A stretch of 64,000 nucleotides of DNA from Patiria pectinifera (GCA_029964075.1 CM057147.1:10313513-10377512); one strand, 5' to 3'. Numbered from the stretch's first letter, positions 44,774 through 56,813 are shown. Numbers and translations are program-made. The notes: generated by a model from the sequence alone, not told the origin.

Positions 44774-45394
44774 GAACAGTTGAAGGGTAGCATTCCAGTG
44801 GAAAGTTTTTTTTCTTCAAATTGTTGGCCCTGAATAATTAAACTCGCTAATTTACACCAGTATTTTCAATGATAAACCTGTGACAGTGTCTCTTCATTGT
44901 CACATTGACTTGCAGGTCTTATGTAACTCCCTTTATGGAGAAGGTTAAAAGACGCTTTCCACCTCAGTCTCGGAAACTAAAAAATAAATTGAAACCATAT
45001 AAAACCTAATCAACATTCTGAGCAAAACGTTGGTGCAAGTGATGGAAACAATTCATTAAGTTTTTTTGTATGTCAAGTTGGGAGGAGTGCAGACGCTGCA
45101 GGCGTGCATTATGCAGCATCCGCAAAGCAAAGCAGCTGCTGGATCTGTAGGAGTGTTAGGATAATGTTATAGGCATTTAAATTCGGCGAAATATTCTCAT
45201 ACGCGTTTAGAAACCTCCGCACCGCGTTCTATCGCTTTTCCGTTCGACAATAAGGCATATTCATACGTAATGTTCGGCAAACTCGCGTGTTTTGTTTTTG
45301 TTTTTTGTTTTTTGGCTAGACCGGAGACGGTTTGGTGCGAAGACCGTGAAGGGACATGGGAGTTATTTAGTTTTTTTTCCATAATACTATTACG

Positions 45395-45705
45395 TATGTG
45401 TTATTGTCACGTACGTACGTAACTCACGCACGTACTTGAGAATATTATCACGTACGTAGGTAATATTATCACGTAGGGCCCACGTGATAATTATTAAGTA
45501 CGTGTACACAACGTATACTCGTTTAAGGATACACGCATTATCACTTACATATGCAATACATGTACGTACGTAATATGTACTTTTTTATCAGGTATGTACG
45601 CAATAGTAATACTAATATTGCGTTAGTACGTAATATTATATTATCACGTACGTATGAGATAAATTAAATGTATCACGTACGTAGGTTGTGATTGTCATAT
45701 GTATA
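45395..45705. repeat. TACGTA/CACGTA-rich patch
   Basis: Degenerate repetition of 'tatcacgtacgta' and 'acgtacgtaa' for about 300 bases, dominated by the self-complementary tetramer ACGT. It looks like an interrupted simple repeat. Confidence 0.75.
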
Positions 45706-45929
45706 GTAGTAGGCCCTAAATAAGAACAATATGTTCATCTCCTCTTGGTCTTCGTACCCGCGTATCCGCGTACCCGCATATCCGCGTACCTACGTAATCG
45801 CGCGATTTAGTGTACCATACTTCGAAGTGATAAAATCTAGGGAACTGTAAAGTGCAATGAACAGTGTTGGGGAAAATGAAGCAAACGAAAATTAGGGAGC
45901 AAGCATAGCCCGCTGCGAGCATGCGCACA

Positions 45930-47160
45930 TTGAGCCTGCAGGCAGTGCGATGGGGAGTTTAGAAGTTTTCTATAATAAAAAATATAAAAAAAGGATAAAT
46001 ATAACACTAACTTAATGCAAACGAAAATCAGTCTAATTAATAACACTGTCCCCCTAAACTTGAAAGTACTGGTGTATTTTATTTTGTTTTCGCTATTAAG
46101 AAACTTCACTCGCAAATTTATAGTCGATTTTGTAATTGATTGAGAGTCATTTTGTGATGTTTTATCGATCAACTGGAATGCTGCCCTCTATACGGACATT
46201 GGCTGGTACTTTGCCGAACTCAAAACAATAATTAAACAAAGTTAGTAAAACAACTATAGAAAGTGGCAATGCCTGGTGCGTTGTCCACCAACGACGATAT
46301 AATTTCTTTATAATTGTATAAAATGTTTAAGACCAAACAAGATTCATAAAATCTAGGCCATCGGCAATTGACAGTGATCATGCCTGGTGCAGTGTCACTT
46401 GTAAGGGATACCCTCTTCGGTGCATATTTGTAGCGCCGATTTCCAAGAGGCCCCTTCCTTCAGAAGAACTTGAACATTAAAACTGAAACCATTTAACAAA
46501 AACACGGAAGGACGTTACTACTTAAATAGCCATACAGAGAAAACTGTTGGTTTATAACAAGTAACACTAATTCCTAAATGAGCTCTCTGTTAAGGTGACA
46601 TACGCTCTTATAGTAACACTAAAAGGTCAAAAAATGTGGGATTAACAGCGTCTGTAAAAGTGCCGCATTGTCTATACTTCGCTAGTCTGTGAGCAGTGAG
46701 GGCACAGTTGACAGTTGACCCATATTTTAATGATCGTAGTAAAATCAAAAGTCATAACTTTGGTTAATTATGCTTTGCATAAATTTAAATAAAAGACATT
46801 TTTATTATGTGAAGAGCTTTTAAGCTCGGTTCATTATTAAGTATTTAAAGGTAAACTTATCTGTGAGTAAAAAAATGCTTACAGAGAGAATGACTTTTGG
46901 GGGAAAAAACTCAAAAGTAGATTGTATTTTGTTTCATTGTCAATGTTGCATGTTTGATTTTTTGCCTTTGTGTGCATTGCTCTCTGTGTGGTGTGATTTT
47001 TTAATGGTATCCGTCTGTTGTCTCTGATAATAGACAAAATTAACTTTTTTTTAAATCAAACTAATCGTTGCGGCTACGAAAATGTCAAATCGTTAAGCAA
47101 AATCGAAGCAGATGTTGAAAGGAAAAATACTTGAAATGGGTGTCATTTTTTTTTTAACTG
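45930..47160. other. AT-rich intron sequence
   Basis: No exon, inverted repeat or element end recognised. Two loosely similar 'gtgatcatgcctggtgc.gtgtc' and 'ggcaatgcctggtgcgttgtc' stretches near 46270 and 46375 hint at a small duplication. Confidence 0.4.
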
Positions 47161-47169
47161 CAATACGTA

Positions 47170-49870
47170 GGGCAAAAAAATGTTACGGTTTTGAAGAGGC
47201 AAACCTCAAATTGACGAAAATACGAAATCAACTTTAAAATGCTAGGCAGTATTGGAATAAATAATACCCACCCGGATATTTATCTGACTTTGCGTATGAC
47301 GAAAACTGAAAACAAACTTCAAATCGGTCCAAAATAAATTGTAGCGGAAATCACATCGTAAGCGAATTTTTTTTCCGAAAAAAGAAATTACTCCGCTTTC
47401 TACGTGTAGGCCTACACGCTAGGAAAATTATGAAAATAACGCGAGAAAAACATCACAACGTTAGTGAGAGTAAAAATACCCGAAATCAGTATTATTTTTC
47501 TTGCCACAAAGTAAACAAAATGGGTTTTGGAAATAACAATCAAAATGACGAAAATTACGGCATAAAAATTAATCATCCGCATCATCCAGAGAAGTAAATA
47601 CATGTACATGTACTTGCCTCAAAAAGTCGGAAAGCGAATGTTGGCAAACGGTGGGAAAATGACGGCAGTAAAAGAAAATGAAATTGACGAAATTACGAGA
47701 AAATAAATCACACCATAATGAACAAAATATCTGTTTAGAAAATGACTGAATTTCAGTTATATACAGCGGCATTTCAAAAACATCAAAATTGTTGGCATTG
47801 TCGAGAAGTGCCTTCAAAAAGACCTAATTGCCCCCCCCCCCCACCCACCCAAAAAATTACATTGTGAAAGGGTACAACTTATTGGCAACCTGCCATTATC
47901 GGTGTCGGCACATGTTCGTGTGCATTATGACAAAAAGATGATGCCTGTTTTTAAAAGTAAATAGTGGAAACATGGGTAGAATCGTTTAGTTTCTATTTGG
48001 TAACAAGTGGCCTTATTACAGGTAGGCTTAGACATAATGCTTTGGAATGTTTCACTTCAGTAACAAATGGGCTAGGCCCAGTGTTTTCGTAACCCTGTTC
48101 ACTTAGGAAAGAGTTGCAGCTTTCATCAAAGAAACTGATGATCTAAAAGTTGAGACTGCATGGATGAGCTAGGCTGCTTTGTCTGGACGAAAATCAACCC
48201 TCCAAGGCTCCAACAGCCTCATCACACAGAAACTCGAGGAACCGGAAGCAGGGAGGAGGACCGACAGATGAACGGATGACCTGCTTGCTGGGCTACCCAT
48301 TACTGATTCTTGAGGTTAGTTTACATGTTGGCCTCCTCTTCGCAGGATCAATCAAGTCACAGAACTCATCAAAATGGGCGATCTGACTCTGTTATAATGT
48401 TCTTCCACAAACAACGAGTTCTGGTAGCGGGCTTTGCTTTGTGGGGTTAATTCAATGTTTTCTTTCCCCTTTCTAGCCCTGGCACGAATACAGCTCAATA
48501 ATTCAAATGTTTTCTTTCGTATCCTTTCAGAAAAATGAGGACCACTGACTGATGAGGGAATTGCTTTACTGAGATTGATGAGCCTGCCTCAAGACATCGT
48601 CAGGGCTCCAACAGCCTTATCACACAGAAACTCGAGGAACCGGAAGCAGGGAGGAGGACCGACAGATGAACGGATGACCTGCTTGCTGGGCTTCCCATTA
48701 CTGACTATCAGGTTTGTGTACATGTAGCCTACTTAAACAGAAACAATTAAGAACTAATCAAAATGGGCGATCTGGCGCTCTTCTATGTTCGTCCACAAAC
48801 AACGAGTTCTGGTAGCGGGGCTTTGCTTTGTGGGGTTATTCAATGTTGTCTGTCCCCTTTCTAGCCCTGGCTTGATTACAGCTCAATAAATCAAATGTTT
48901 TCTTTCGTCATTTGAATCTTTTCAGAAAAAATGAGGACCACTGACTGATGAGGGAATTGCTCTACTGGGATTGAGGAGCCTGCCTCAAGACATCGTCAGG
49001 GCTCCAACAGCCTCATCAAACAGAAACCTGAGGAACCGGAAGCAGGGAGGAGGACCGACAGATGAACGGATGACCTGCTTGCTGGGCTTCCCATTCCTGA
49101 TAATTAGGTTAGTTTACATGTAGGCCTCCTCTTAACAGGAACAATCAAGTCACAGAACTAATTTAAATGGGCGATCTGACTCTGTTATTATGTTCGTCCA
49201 CAAACGAGTTCTGGTAGCAGGGCTTTGCTTTGTGGGGTTAATTCAATGTTTTCTTTCCCCTTTCGAGCCCTGGCACGAATACAGCTCAATAATTCAAATG
49301 TTTCCTTTCGTTATTTGAATCCTTTCAGCAAAGTGAGGACCACTGACTGATGAGGGAATTGCTCTACTGAGATGAGGATGAGCCTGCCTCAAGACATCGT
49401 CAGGGCTCCGACAGCCTCATCAAACAGAAACCCGAGGAACCGGAAGCAGGGAGGAGGACCGACAGATGAACGGATGACCTGCTTGCTGGGCTTCCCATTA
49501 CTAATTCTTGAGGTTAGTTTTTAGTTACATGTACCTAAAGAATAAGCAGAAACAAGTAATCAAAATGGGTGATCTGGCGCTCTTCTATGTTCTCCCACAA
49601 ATAAAGAGTGCTGGTAGTGGGGCACTGCTTTGTGGGGTTAATTCGAACATTTCTGTCCCCCACCCCCCTCTTGCTCTACCTTTCAGATATTTCTTAATAA
49701 TAATTCGGATATTTTCTTTCGTCATTTGAATCTTTTTACAGACATGAGGACCACTGACTGGTGAGGGAATTGCCCTATGATGGATGAGCCTGCCTCAAGC
49801 TGCCATAAGCTGGGAGGACCGACGGTTGACTGACACTGCCTGCTTGGTTGGCCATTACCGATTCTTGAGG
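47170..49870 (+). repeat. Upstream copy of a >2 kb segmental duplication
   Basis: Blocks at 47340 ('gaaatcacatcgtaagcg'), 47627 ('aaaaagtcggaaagcgaatg'), 47890 ('cctgccattatcggtgtcgg') and 48055 ('cagtaacaaatgggctaggc') recur in the same order at about 50330/50530, 50978, 51870 and 52038. The duplication ends with the exon-like blocks. The segment is rich in the degenerate word 'gacgaaaattacg'. Confidence 0.8.
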
Positions 49871-50130
49871 TATGTTTACTTGAAAAGAGACCGGGGATAT
49901 GTAGGCCTACACTTAAATTTGTTATTCCTTCAATACTATGTCACCTCTTACGATGCTTGATTTCCTCTTTAAATATTAATTCTCAATTTTGCTAGTTAAC
50001 TCTTTTTGTCATGTTTTAGAAGACGAGGACCGCCAAGCTTGGATGAGACTGGAAAATTACGAAACTGCTCTATCTGGACAAGGATGCCCTCATCAGACAC
50101 TTTCCAATTTGCGGAATATTGGATCAAAAA
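48106..50130 (+). ncRNA. Candidate spliced non-coding transcript with tandem exons
   Basis: Exon-like blocks start after strong acceptors and end before donors: to 48314 (TTGAG|GTTAGT), 48531-48711 (CTTTCAG ... TCAG|GTTTGT), 48926-49107 (TTTTCAG ... TTAG|GTTAGT), 49329-49512 (CTTTCAG ... TGAG|GTTAGT), 49742-49869 (TTTACAG ... TGAG|GTATGT) and from 50030 (TTTTAG). Blocks of 181, 182 and 184 nt are about 90% identical, starting 'gaggaccactgactgatgag'. Lengths are not multiples of three and one copy has a frame-breaking indel, so coding is unlikely though two copies are open in one frame. It lies opposite the LPD_N gene, in its intron. Confidence 0.4.
48203..49870 (+). repeat. Tandem array, ~400-bp unit, four full copies plus degenerate end
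   Basis: The unit holds one exon-like block ('gaaccggaagcagggaggag', 'acagatgaacggatgacctg') and one intron-like block. Unit starts recur about every 395-405 bases (for example 'ccggaagcagggagg' near 48241, 48638, 49034 and 49439). The last unit, at about 49745-49869, has lost the middle of the exon-like block. Confidence 0.9.
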
Positions 50131-50329
50131 TCAGACTGCATATTATTTTGCAATATTATAAAACATAAAAACGACGAAAATACGAATTCTTACGCCAAAG
50201 TTACCGCTATAATTGGAAGAAATAATAGCTTAAATCACTGTTACTTGTTAACTCTACTGAGATACCTATACCTGAAATATTTGACAACGAATATGACGAA
50301 AATTGAAGGAAAAAAATTGGTGTAAAATA

Positions 50330-52560
50330 CATTGCAGTGAAAATCAAATCATGAGCGGATTTTCTTCCCACAGAAATGCTTCTCCGCTTCCAACAAGTTG
50401 CTGAGAAAATGATGAAATTTACGCCGAAAATAACTGAAATCAGTGTTGTTTTTACCTTTACTGCGATACCTACCCGAAATATTTGACTAAACGCGTGTGA
50501 CGAAACGTGGAAACAAAAATCAAATCGGTCCAAATTAAATTACAACGAAAATCACATAGTACGTGGAGTTTCTTCTCGCAGCACGGCACTCTGTTTCTAC
50601 AGGTAGCTACAGGAAAATTACGAAAATTACACCGAAAATCAACGCGGCATATAAGTGAAGTGACGAAACATAGTTTACACGGCTAAAAAATCACAGCGTT
50701 AGTGAGAGAAATAATACTTGATATCAGTGTTATTTTTCTTACCTACAAAGTAAAAAAAAATCGATTGCGGAAGAACGAAATTAAAGAAACGAAAATTACG
50801 GTAAAAAGATTAACAGCGGCAGCGAAAGAAATAGATATTTGAAAATCGGTAATTTTCTAAACTTCTAGGCCCTATGCCATGCAAAAAATTGCTACGGAAA
50901 AATGACCGAAATAATGTAAACAAAAAAATTCAAATTATAATCGGCAGCCACTTCCGGTACGGTACTACACTGCTTTAAAAAGTCGGAAAGCGAATTTTGG
51001 TAAACGGTGGGGAAAATGACGGCAGAAAAAAAGGTAAAAAAATGACGGAAATTAAGGAAAAACTCCATTATATCGATGTAAAGAAAATGACTGAATTTCA
51101 ATTAAAGCAGCATGTTAAAGGCATTCCCCCCAAGTTCTAGGCCTATACCACATCTTTTAAGTATTATTCGTCAGCGAAAATAACTGCAATTTGTGACATT
51201 GTCAAGAAGTTTGCCTTCAAAAAGGCCAGAAATAGCCAGGTTATGCATGTGAAAGGGTACAACTTAAGTGTAATCAACAAAGCGATAGGGAAAATGGCTG
51301 TATAAGACATGCGACATATTTACTATCGCATGCGACATTTCTTCGTGTTTTTGTAAAGGTTTAAACTTAATCTACATTATTTATGTGAGTCCGATTTGGA
51401 AAGATCGGCAGGGATACATGTTTTCATCAAGTATATATTTCTCCTTTGAGTTACTCATTCGGTTGTCTTACTTTGACCTTTGATAACGTATAAGGCCGAC
51501 AGTGCTGTTTTATTGAAGGGGAGAACACGAAAACCACAACGGAAAAAAGCGTTGCAGTAGTTAAAGAGATCGGTCTTATATAGACTTTCACGATCAAATC
51601 TCCGGGCTACGAGTATACCGTACTTAACGTAAATTTCAAAAGAAAGCATTTCAAGAAATGCGACAGGTTTAGAGTAACATAGAAAACTACTATTTCCTTG
51701 TTGATTTTAGCCTACGTGTAACCCTCCCTCCGTGTAGTACTAAGTTCAATGTAAGTCCGATTTGGAAGGGATCGGCAAGGATTAAGATGGCATTTTGTCA
51801 TCTTAATGTCACGTGAATTTCTTTTAATGGTTGTTTATAGTGTGCGAGTTATAAGCAGTTTCCAAAGCAACCTGCCATTATCAGCGTCGGCACATTATGA
51901 CAAAGTAATCGTGTCTGTTTTAAAAAGGAAATAATGGAAACATGGGTAGAATCGTTTGGTTTCCATTGGGTCCTACCCATGACCTGGTTATAGGTAGGCT
52001 TAGACATAATTATTGGCTACATTTGCAATGTTTCACTTCAGTAACAAATGGGCTAGGCCCAGTGTTTTCGTACCCCTGTCCACTTAGGATGATCTAAAAG
52101 TTGAGACAGACTGGATGAGCTATGCTGCTTTGTCTGGACGAAAATGAACCCTCCAAGGCTCCAACAGCCTCATCACACAGAAACTCAGGAGCAGGAAGGG
52201 GGACCGACAGATGAACGGATGACCTACTTGCTGGGCTTCTAATTACTGATTCTCGAAGTTAGTTTTAATACATGAAGGCTTCGTCTTAGTCACAGAACTC
52301 AAAATTGGTGATTAGCACTTTTCTGTGTTCTTCCACAACGAGTGCTGGTATAGAGTTGTGTTGCTTTGTGGGGTAAAAATCGAAGTTTTCTTTCTCCTTG
52401 CACATATTTCTTAATAATATTTCAGATATTTTTTTTTCGTCATTTGAATCCTCGTAGAGAAATGAGGACCACTGACTGATGAGGGAATTGTGTTACTGAG
52501 ATGAGGATGAGCCTGCTTCAAGCCATCGTAATGCCTCTAAAATAATCTTAAACCTGCAAC
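50330..52560 (+). repeat. Downstream copy of the segmental duplication
   Basis: Repeats the order of blocks seen at 47.2-48.3 kb and ends with two exon-like blocks: to 52257 (CTCGAA|GTTAGT) and from 52458 (CTCGTAG, 'agaaatgaggaccactgact'). Between them is a diverged copy of the intronic hairpin. It is more diverged than the tandem units are from each other, so the segment was duplicated before the array expanded or homogenised. Confidence 0.8.
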
Positions 52561-52569
52561 AGACAGTTA

Positions 52570-54110
52570 ACAATGGACAATAATGAAAACTTGCTGAAAA
52601 ATTATTGTAAGGGTAATAATTTGTCACTGGCTTTTTAGCAGTGACATGTCTGGGAGAAGGGATGTTCCTTTGATCTGTCCTGGGTCATCCAAAATTATTG
52701 CATCAATAAGTTAATAATTTCATACTCCTTACCTTTAATGCATTCAATTGGATTATAAATTATAAACGAGGTCTCGCCTAAGGCTTTCTATTTGCTTTTT
52801 GTTCAGTTGACAATGGAGAATTTTGCTCTATAAATTTAATTTGAAATTGAAAGTGCATTTTTAAGAACCAATTTAAGTCATAAAAGTTTTGAAAGATTTC
52901 AAAAAGGATTAATTTATTGTTTAAAAACTGAAGAAATGTAACAAACTTTATTGAAATTTAACGTCTTTAACAAGACGTCGGTTTTATCTAAAACGTGACT
53001 TTCTTTCCATTGTATATTTATTAGAAAACACAAGAACGTTTAATTTTTGGAAAAATTTAAAAGATAAACTGTTCAGGAACTTCTATCCATCAAAATGCAT
53101 TGCAACAGGTATAAGTGACACTCAAATTACATTTGTGTTTGTCCTTTTGTGATTTATTTCATTGCACTTTTTTTACTTGTTATATTTTTTTACTTCGTAT
53201 GCACAATTGTTTTTTCTTGTTGGTTTTGCATGCCTTTTCATTTTCTTATTAATAATTAACTAACCTCACAAAAGGATAAACGCAATATATATCGAGTGTT
53301 TGAACTTGCCTCGCATATATTTTTCACATAATAGTTAATTAGACAAAATATAGTCCTGAAATGTTTCAAAATCTAGGAATTTTTTTTGGAGGGGGCATTC
53401 CCAAGTTTTATCTTCCCTTTTTTAAATCTAATTCACAAAATGGCGAAATACAAAAACCTGGCTTTACCGTGTACAGTCATGTAGTCGTTGCTTATGTAAT
53501 AATCATCTATGATATTATAAAGTGATTGTTAATTTCTCAAATTTATTGGCCTTCTGCCCAACTTTTTTTCCTCATTTGGAATCTTTTGTATTTGTTTGTA
53601 TGAATTGGTTTAAATATTTGTATGTTAATAAGACTAAGGAATTAAACAAAATAAATAAAACTTGAAAGATGTGAGACACTTGATGTCCTTGGAAGGTTGT
53701 CAGTATTTTGCCTATTTTTGTTTTAGTTGTTGGCGGGGGAGGTCAAGCTACTACAAAAGTAACAAAACCCAGCTGAAATGACGTTTTATTATTTATGAGT
53801 GATTGGGGCGGGGTGCACACATAAAGGCACGTCAGGGAATATAAAATAATTAGGTGTTTTTGTAAGGGAAATCTTTACTCTTAAACGGAAATAAAAAACA
53901 TCTCCTAGGCTCCTAGGTTCTACCTTTTAAGATTGTCCAATAAAGAGACCCGAATTTGCAAACGCCGGCCAAATCACAATTTGCATGCCCCCATGGGCTT
54001 TTAAAAAGAATTTTTGCAAATGGGAAAGACACTTTGGAAACATCCAGTCAGTTTGAATATGCTTCATGAATTTTTGAATAAACGAGCACATTTTTAAACA
54101 GTTTTTGTTT
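52570..54110. other. AT-rich sequence, no gene
   Basis: Long AT-rich stretch without inverted repeats or coding motifs that I can see. If the candidate transcript at 48-52.5 kb is real, its 3' end may lie here. Confidence 0.4.
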
Positions 54111-54119
54111 GCTATTATT

Positions 54120-54205
54120 TGTCGATGTGGTGGTGGTGGTGTGTGTGTGGGGGTGGATGGGGTGGATGGGGGGTGGCTGCGGGGGGGGGTGGCTGCGGGG
54201 GGCTA
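54120..54205 (+). repeat. GT/G-rich low-complexity tract
   Basis: (GGT)n, then (GT)n, then at least four runs of four or more G within about 60 bases (54148-54203), a classic potential G-quadruplex on the plus strand. The minus-strand open frame rich in Pro and His across it is a composition artefact. Confidence 0.85.
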
Positions 54206-54536
54206 GACAGAAGATATATCAGAAGTGGCGCAATAAAACCGACAGTGGGCGCAATAATTTTGATTAGGGTTTCAAAAATTTCTACGCGAGTCGTTAATTT
54301 GCACAAAAAGTGCCCCCACAATTTTTTGTAAAAAACGAGACCGTCTAGTTTAAAAATCGGTGGAATCGTGCGAATATAGCCGAGGATCATCTCCCTAGCT
54401 TTTGGGCTATTATCTAAGAGCAGATTTGATAAAATTAGGGTCCAAATATGGGTCCAATTTGCGCGAGAAAATGTAGGGAAGCCATTGGTAACTTTGGCAG
54501 TATGCAGGCTCAGCATTACCGGCAGGCTTCAACCCC

Positions 54537-54725
54537 ATTACGGACACACTCTCGCAAAATGTGGTTCGGCAGCTTTCTATACAAAGACCTCGTTGGCTCG
54601 GGATTTTGTGTGTAAACCTTATCAGTCATCAGCCGATCACGCTAAATTGACTTCGGCCAAACCGCAAGTCCCATCATAAGGAATAAGTTAACCGGACCAT
54701 TTTTTTCCAAGAGTGTGTCTCTAAT
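54537..54725. repeat. Second copy of the 41.4-kb segment (empty site)
   Basis: Nearly identical to 41431-41596 joined directly to 41975-42008, without the 377-base MITE. Its function is unknown; it may be a fragment of an older repeat. Confidence 0.85.
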
Positions 54726-54729
54726 GGAT

Positions 54730-56020
54730 AACCCTTCTTATATATCAATTCAACACTCTTTTTCTATACTGACGAATTTTGAACTGCATTGGCTGTTTTA
54801 GATTGCTGCGACACTTTGGAGCGCCTGACGAAACGCTGTCGGGCCGCAAACAATTCCAAGTGAAGTAGTTATCCCATTAAAAGTTCCATTATCATTCAAA
54901 AAGACATGGAAATAAGTGTGTATTGCTACAGAAAAACAATATGGGTAGACCTATTAAAAACAAATTCCAATATCTCGAAAATGGAACAGGAAGAGAAACG
55001 TTTCGAATTAAGATTGAATCATTTACATGATGAAGTCAGCAATAAGTCTAGTTTGCGGTGTAAGGCCAACCCTATGACAACTTCCCCAAACCTTTGCGTG
55101 TCTGCCCGGCGGTTCTTTCAGAATAAACTCATAATAGAGATTATTTGTCTTATGGTCCAACAGCGCCATTTCTCATATAACTTTGAAGCTTACTGTTAGT
55201 GCTCTTCAAACAAAAAAATCGGCGTATTTTTTCCTTATGAGGGGAAACCCGAAAACGGCGTGCACCTGACAAAACTCTTTTCACGGACGAATTTTCATAC
55301 CTCTGAAATGTATTTAAAAAACAAAACAAAACAATGAGACATCTCTCATTTTGTGTGTGTGAGGTACACTTATAATGAAACAAAATTAATGGTGGGGCGT
55401 TTCTGTTCAAATTATGAAGCCTGGCAAGTTGATTATTAAAAACATTTTTTTCATAGAGTTCGTTCATGTAATCACTGTTATATGCATCGAAAGAACAATG
55501 AACCACCATGAACCAAACAAACAATCAGTAAAAAAAGCACCAACATTCTGGCAACTTTTGATGCTGAAGCAGAGGCCTCATTTTGAAGGTTCCGCCTTGA
55601 ATGAATTCACAGTTTTGCTCACATGAATATGGAAATTTAAAAAAACCTATATGGTAGGCACCAAGACACATATGTGGAAATGACAATACAAGGATTGAAA
55701 ATAAACTTGAAAGTGACACAAACATGCATTTTCAAGGAGTGCATCAAACAATCTGTTGCGTGCACGATCACTAGTTTCCACTGATATTTTGCATTATGTG
55801 ATACATAACTTGTTAACATTTTGCAGTTTTTAAACATGTTTTCTGTGTTTTATAATTCGGGGAGAAAAGTCATTTCCATAAGCAAGAGTGAAAATAACAG
55901 ATCGGCCAAATGACTTCACCAATAGAAGGTTAAAAAAAAAAAGTGACCTATTGTATTTTTTTAAATGGGGGAGGGAGGTTGCGTACACACACGCCCCTCC
56001 CCGGGTACGGGTGATATGCT
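54730..56020. other. Intron sequence, nothing recognised
   Basis: Downstream of the exon at 56029-56193 in gene orientation. Plus- and minus-strand open frames are short and lack motifs. Confidence 0.4.
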
Positions 56021-56028
56021 GTCTTTAC

Positions 56029-56193
56029 CTTTTGGTGTTTGGATTTGCCGTAAGGTATTGGATGAGTCCGTCTAGTCTTAGTGAAGACAATAATGCCATC
56101 GTTGCCAGGAGCCATCTGAGCCGTGTAGGACGACTCGTGCTGACCCTCATGACCTGTCTCATTGCAGTCGTAGCTCCAGTCGCTTCCCAACAC
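56029..56193 (-). CDS. LPD_N barrel exon (DCNETG / KTRR)
   Basis: Acceptor AATAACAG before 56193 and donor AAAAG|GTAAAG, both phase 0, 55 codons. It encodes VLGSDWSYDCNETGHEGQHE, SSYTAQMAPGNDGIIVFTK and TRRTHPIPYGKSKHQK. In vitellogenin-type N domains a Cys and a KTR/KTK motif lie at this point of the barrel. N-glycosylation sequon NET is present. Confidence 0.85.
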
Positions 56194-56674
56194 CTGTTAT
56201 TTTAATTCATGAAATTGAGTGGTGTGAAAGAACATGTTTGCTGACAACAAGCATATTTGAAGTATATTTGAAGTCACGTTTATTGATTAAAAAACACGTT
56301 CTTTTTGTGTGTGTGTTGCATATCTCTCTCATATCCCAAGGCGTCCTTCACTTACTTTTCAGTGAATGTGGAGGTATCCAGGCCCAATACGAAATCATAT
56401 CCAGCGGGGAAACTTATAATTTGTTTTAGTTTTAATATTTACTATTTCAAGGAAATGAAAGTGACAGCATCTCACAAGCGTTACTACTTGTAACCCCCCC
56501 CCAACTGCTTTTAACCAATACGATCAAGAAAAATGTTAGAATCGTAGCGTATGAGTATGGGACCAGAGTTGTTTACATGCATGGCCCAAAAATTGATGAT
56601 CCGGAATGCAACGAGTGCAGCTGATTATAACTGGCATATAATTGTGTATGTTCCCTTTATTTTATCTCAAATAC

Positions 56675-56813
56675 CTGTTCTTGTGGAGGATGTTGCAGGT
56701 TAGCTGCCAACAGGCTGACCAGACCTTTCTTAATACCTATCACCAGATCATCCTGGTCACCTGGGAAGTACACCCGGCCAATCGCTCCATTCTCGCTGAT
56801 GTCAAATGAAAAC
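56675..56813 (-). CDS. LPD_N barrel exon (YFPGDQDDLVIGIKKG)
   Basis: Acceptor TCTTATACAG before 56813 (phase 2), donor GAACAG|GTATTT (phase 0), 139 nt. It encodes FSFDISENGAIGRVYFPG, then DQDDLVIGIKKGLVSLLAAN and LQHPPQEQ. The 'D.NG.I..V...D.....N.KKGL.S.L..NL' pattern is diagnostic for large lipid transfer proteins. Confidence 0.9.

Noticed and set aside
48531..48711. C/D-box snoRNA in the repeated block (CTGATGAG ... CTGA)
   Set aside because: The C box lacks the required purine, no terminal stem is seen, and the block is exon-like rather than intronic.
48531..49107. Protein-coding reading of the repeated blocks (GPLTDEGIALL...)
   Set aside because: Two copies are open in one frame, but the third has an indel and stop, and exon lengths of 181, 182 and 184 do not keep phase.
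54115..54516. 133-codon minus-strand open frame ending in Pro/His runs
   Set aside because: The C-terminal part is the complement of the GT/G-rich tract; the rest has no motif or splice context.
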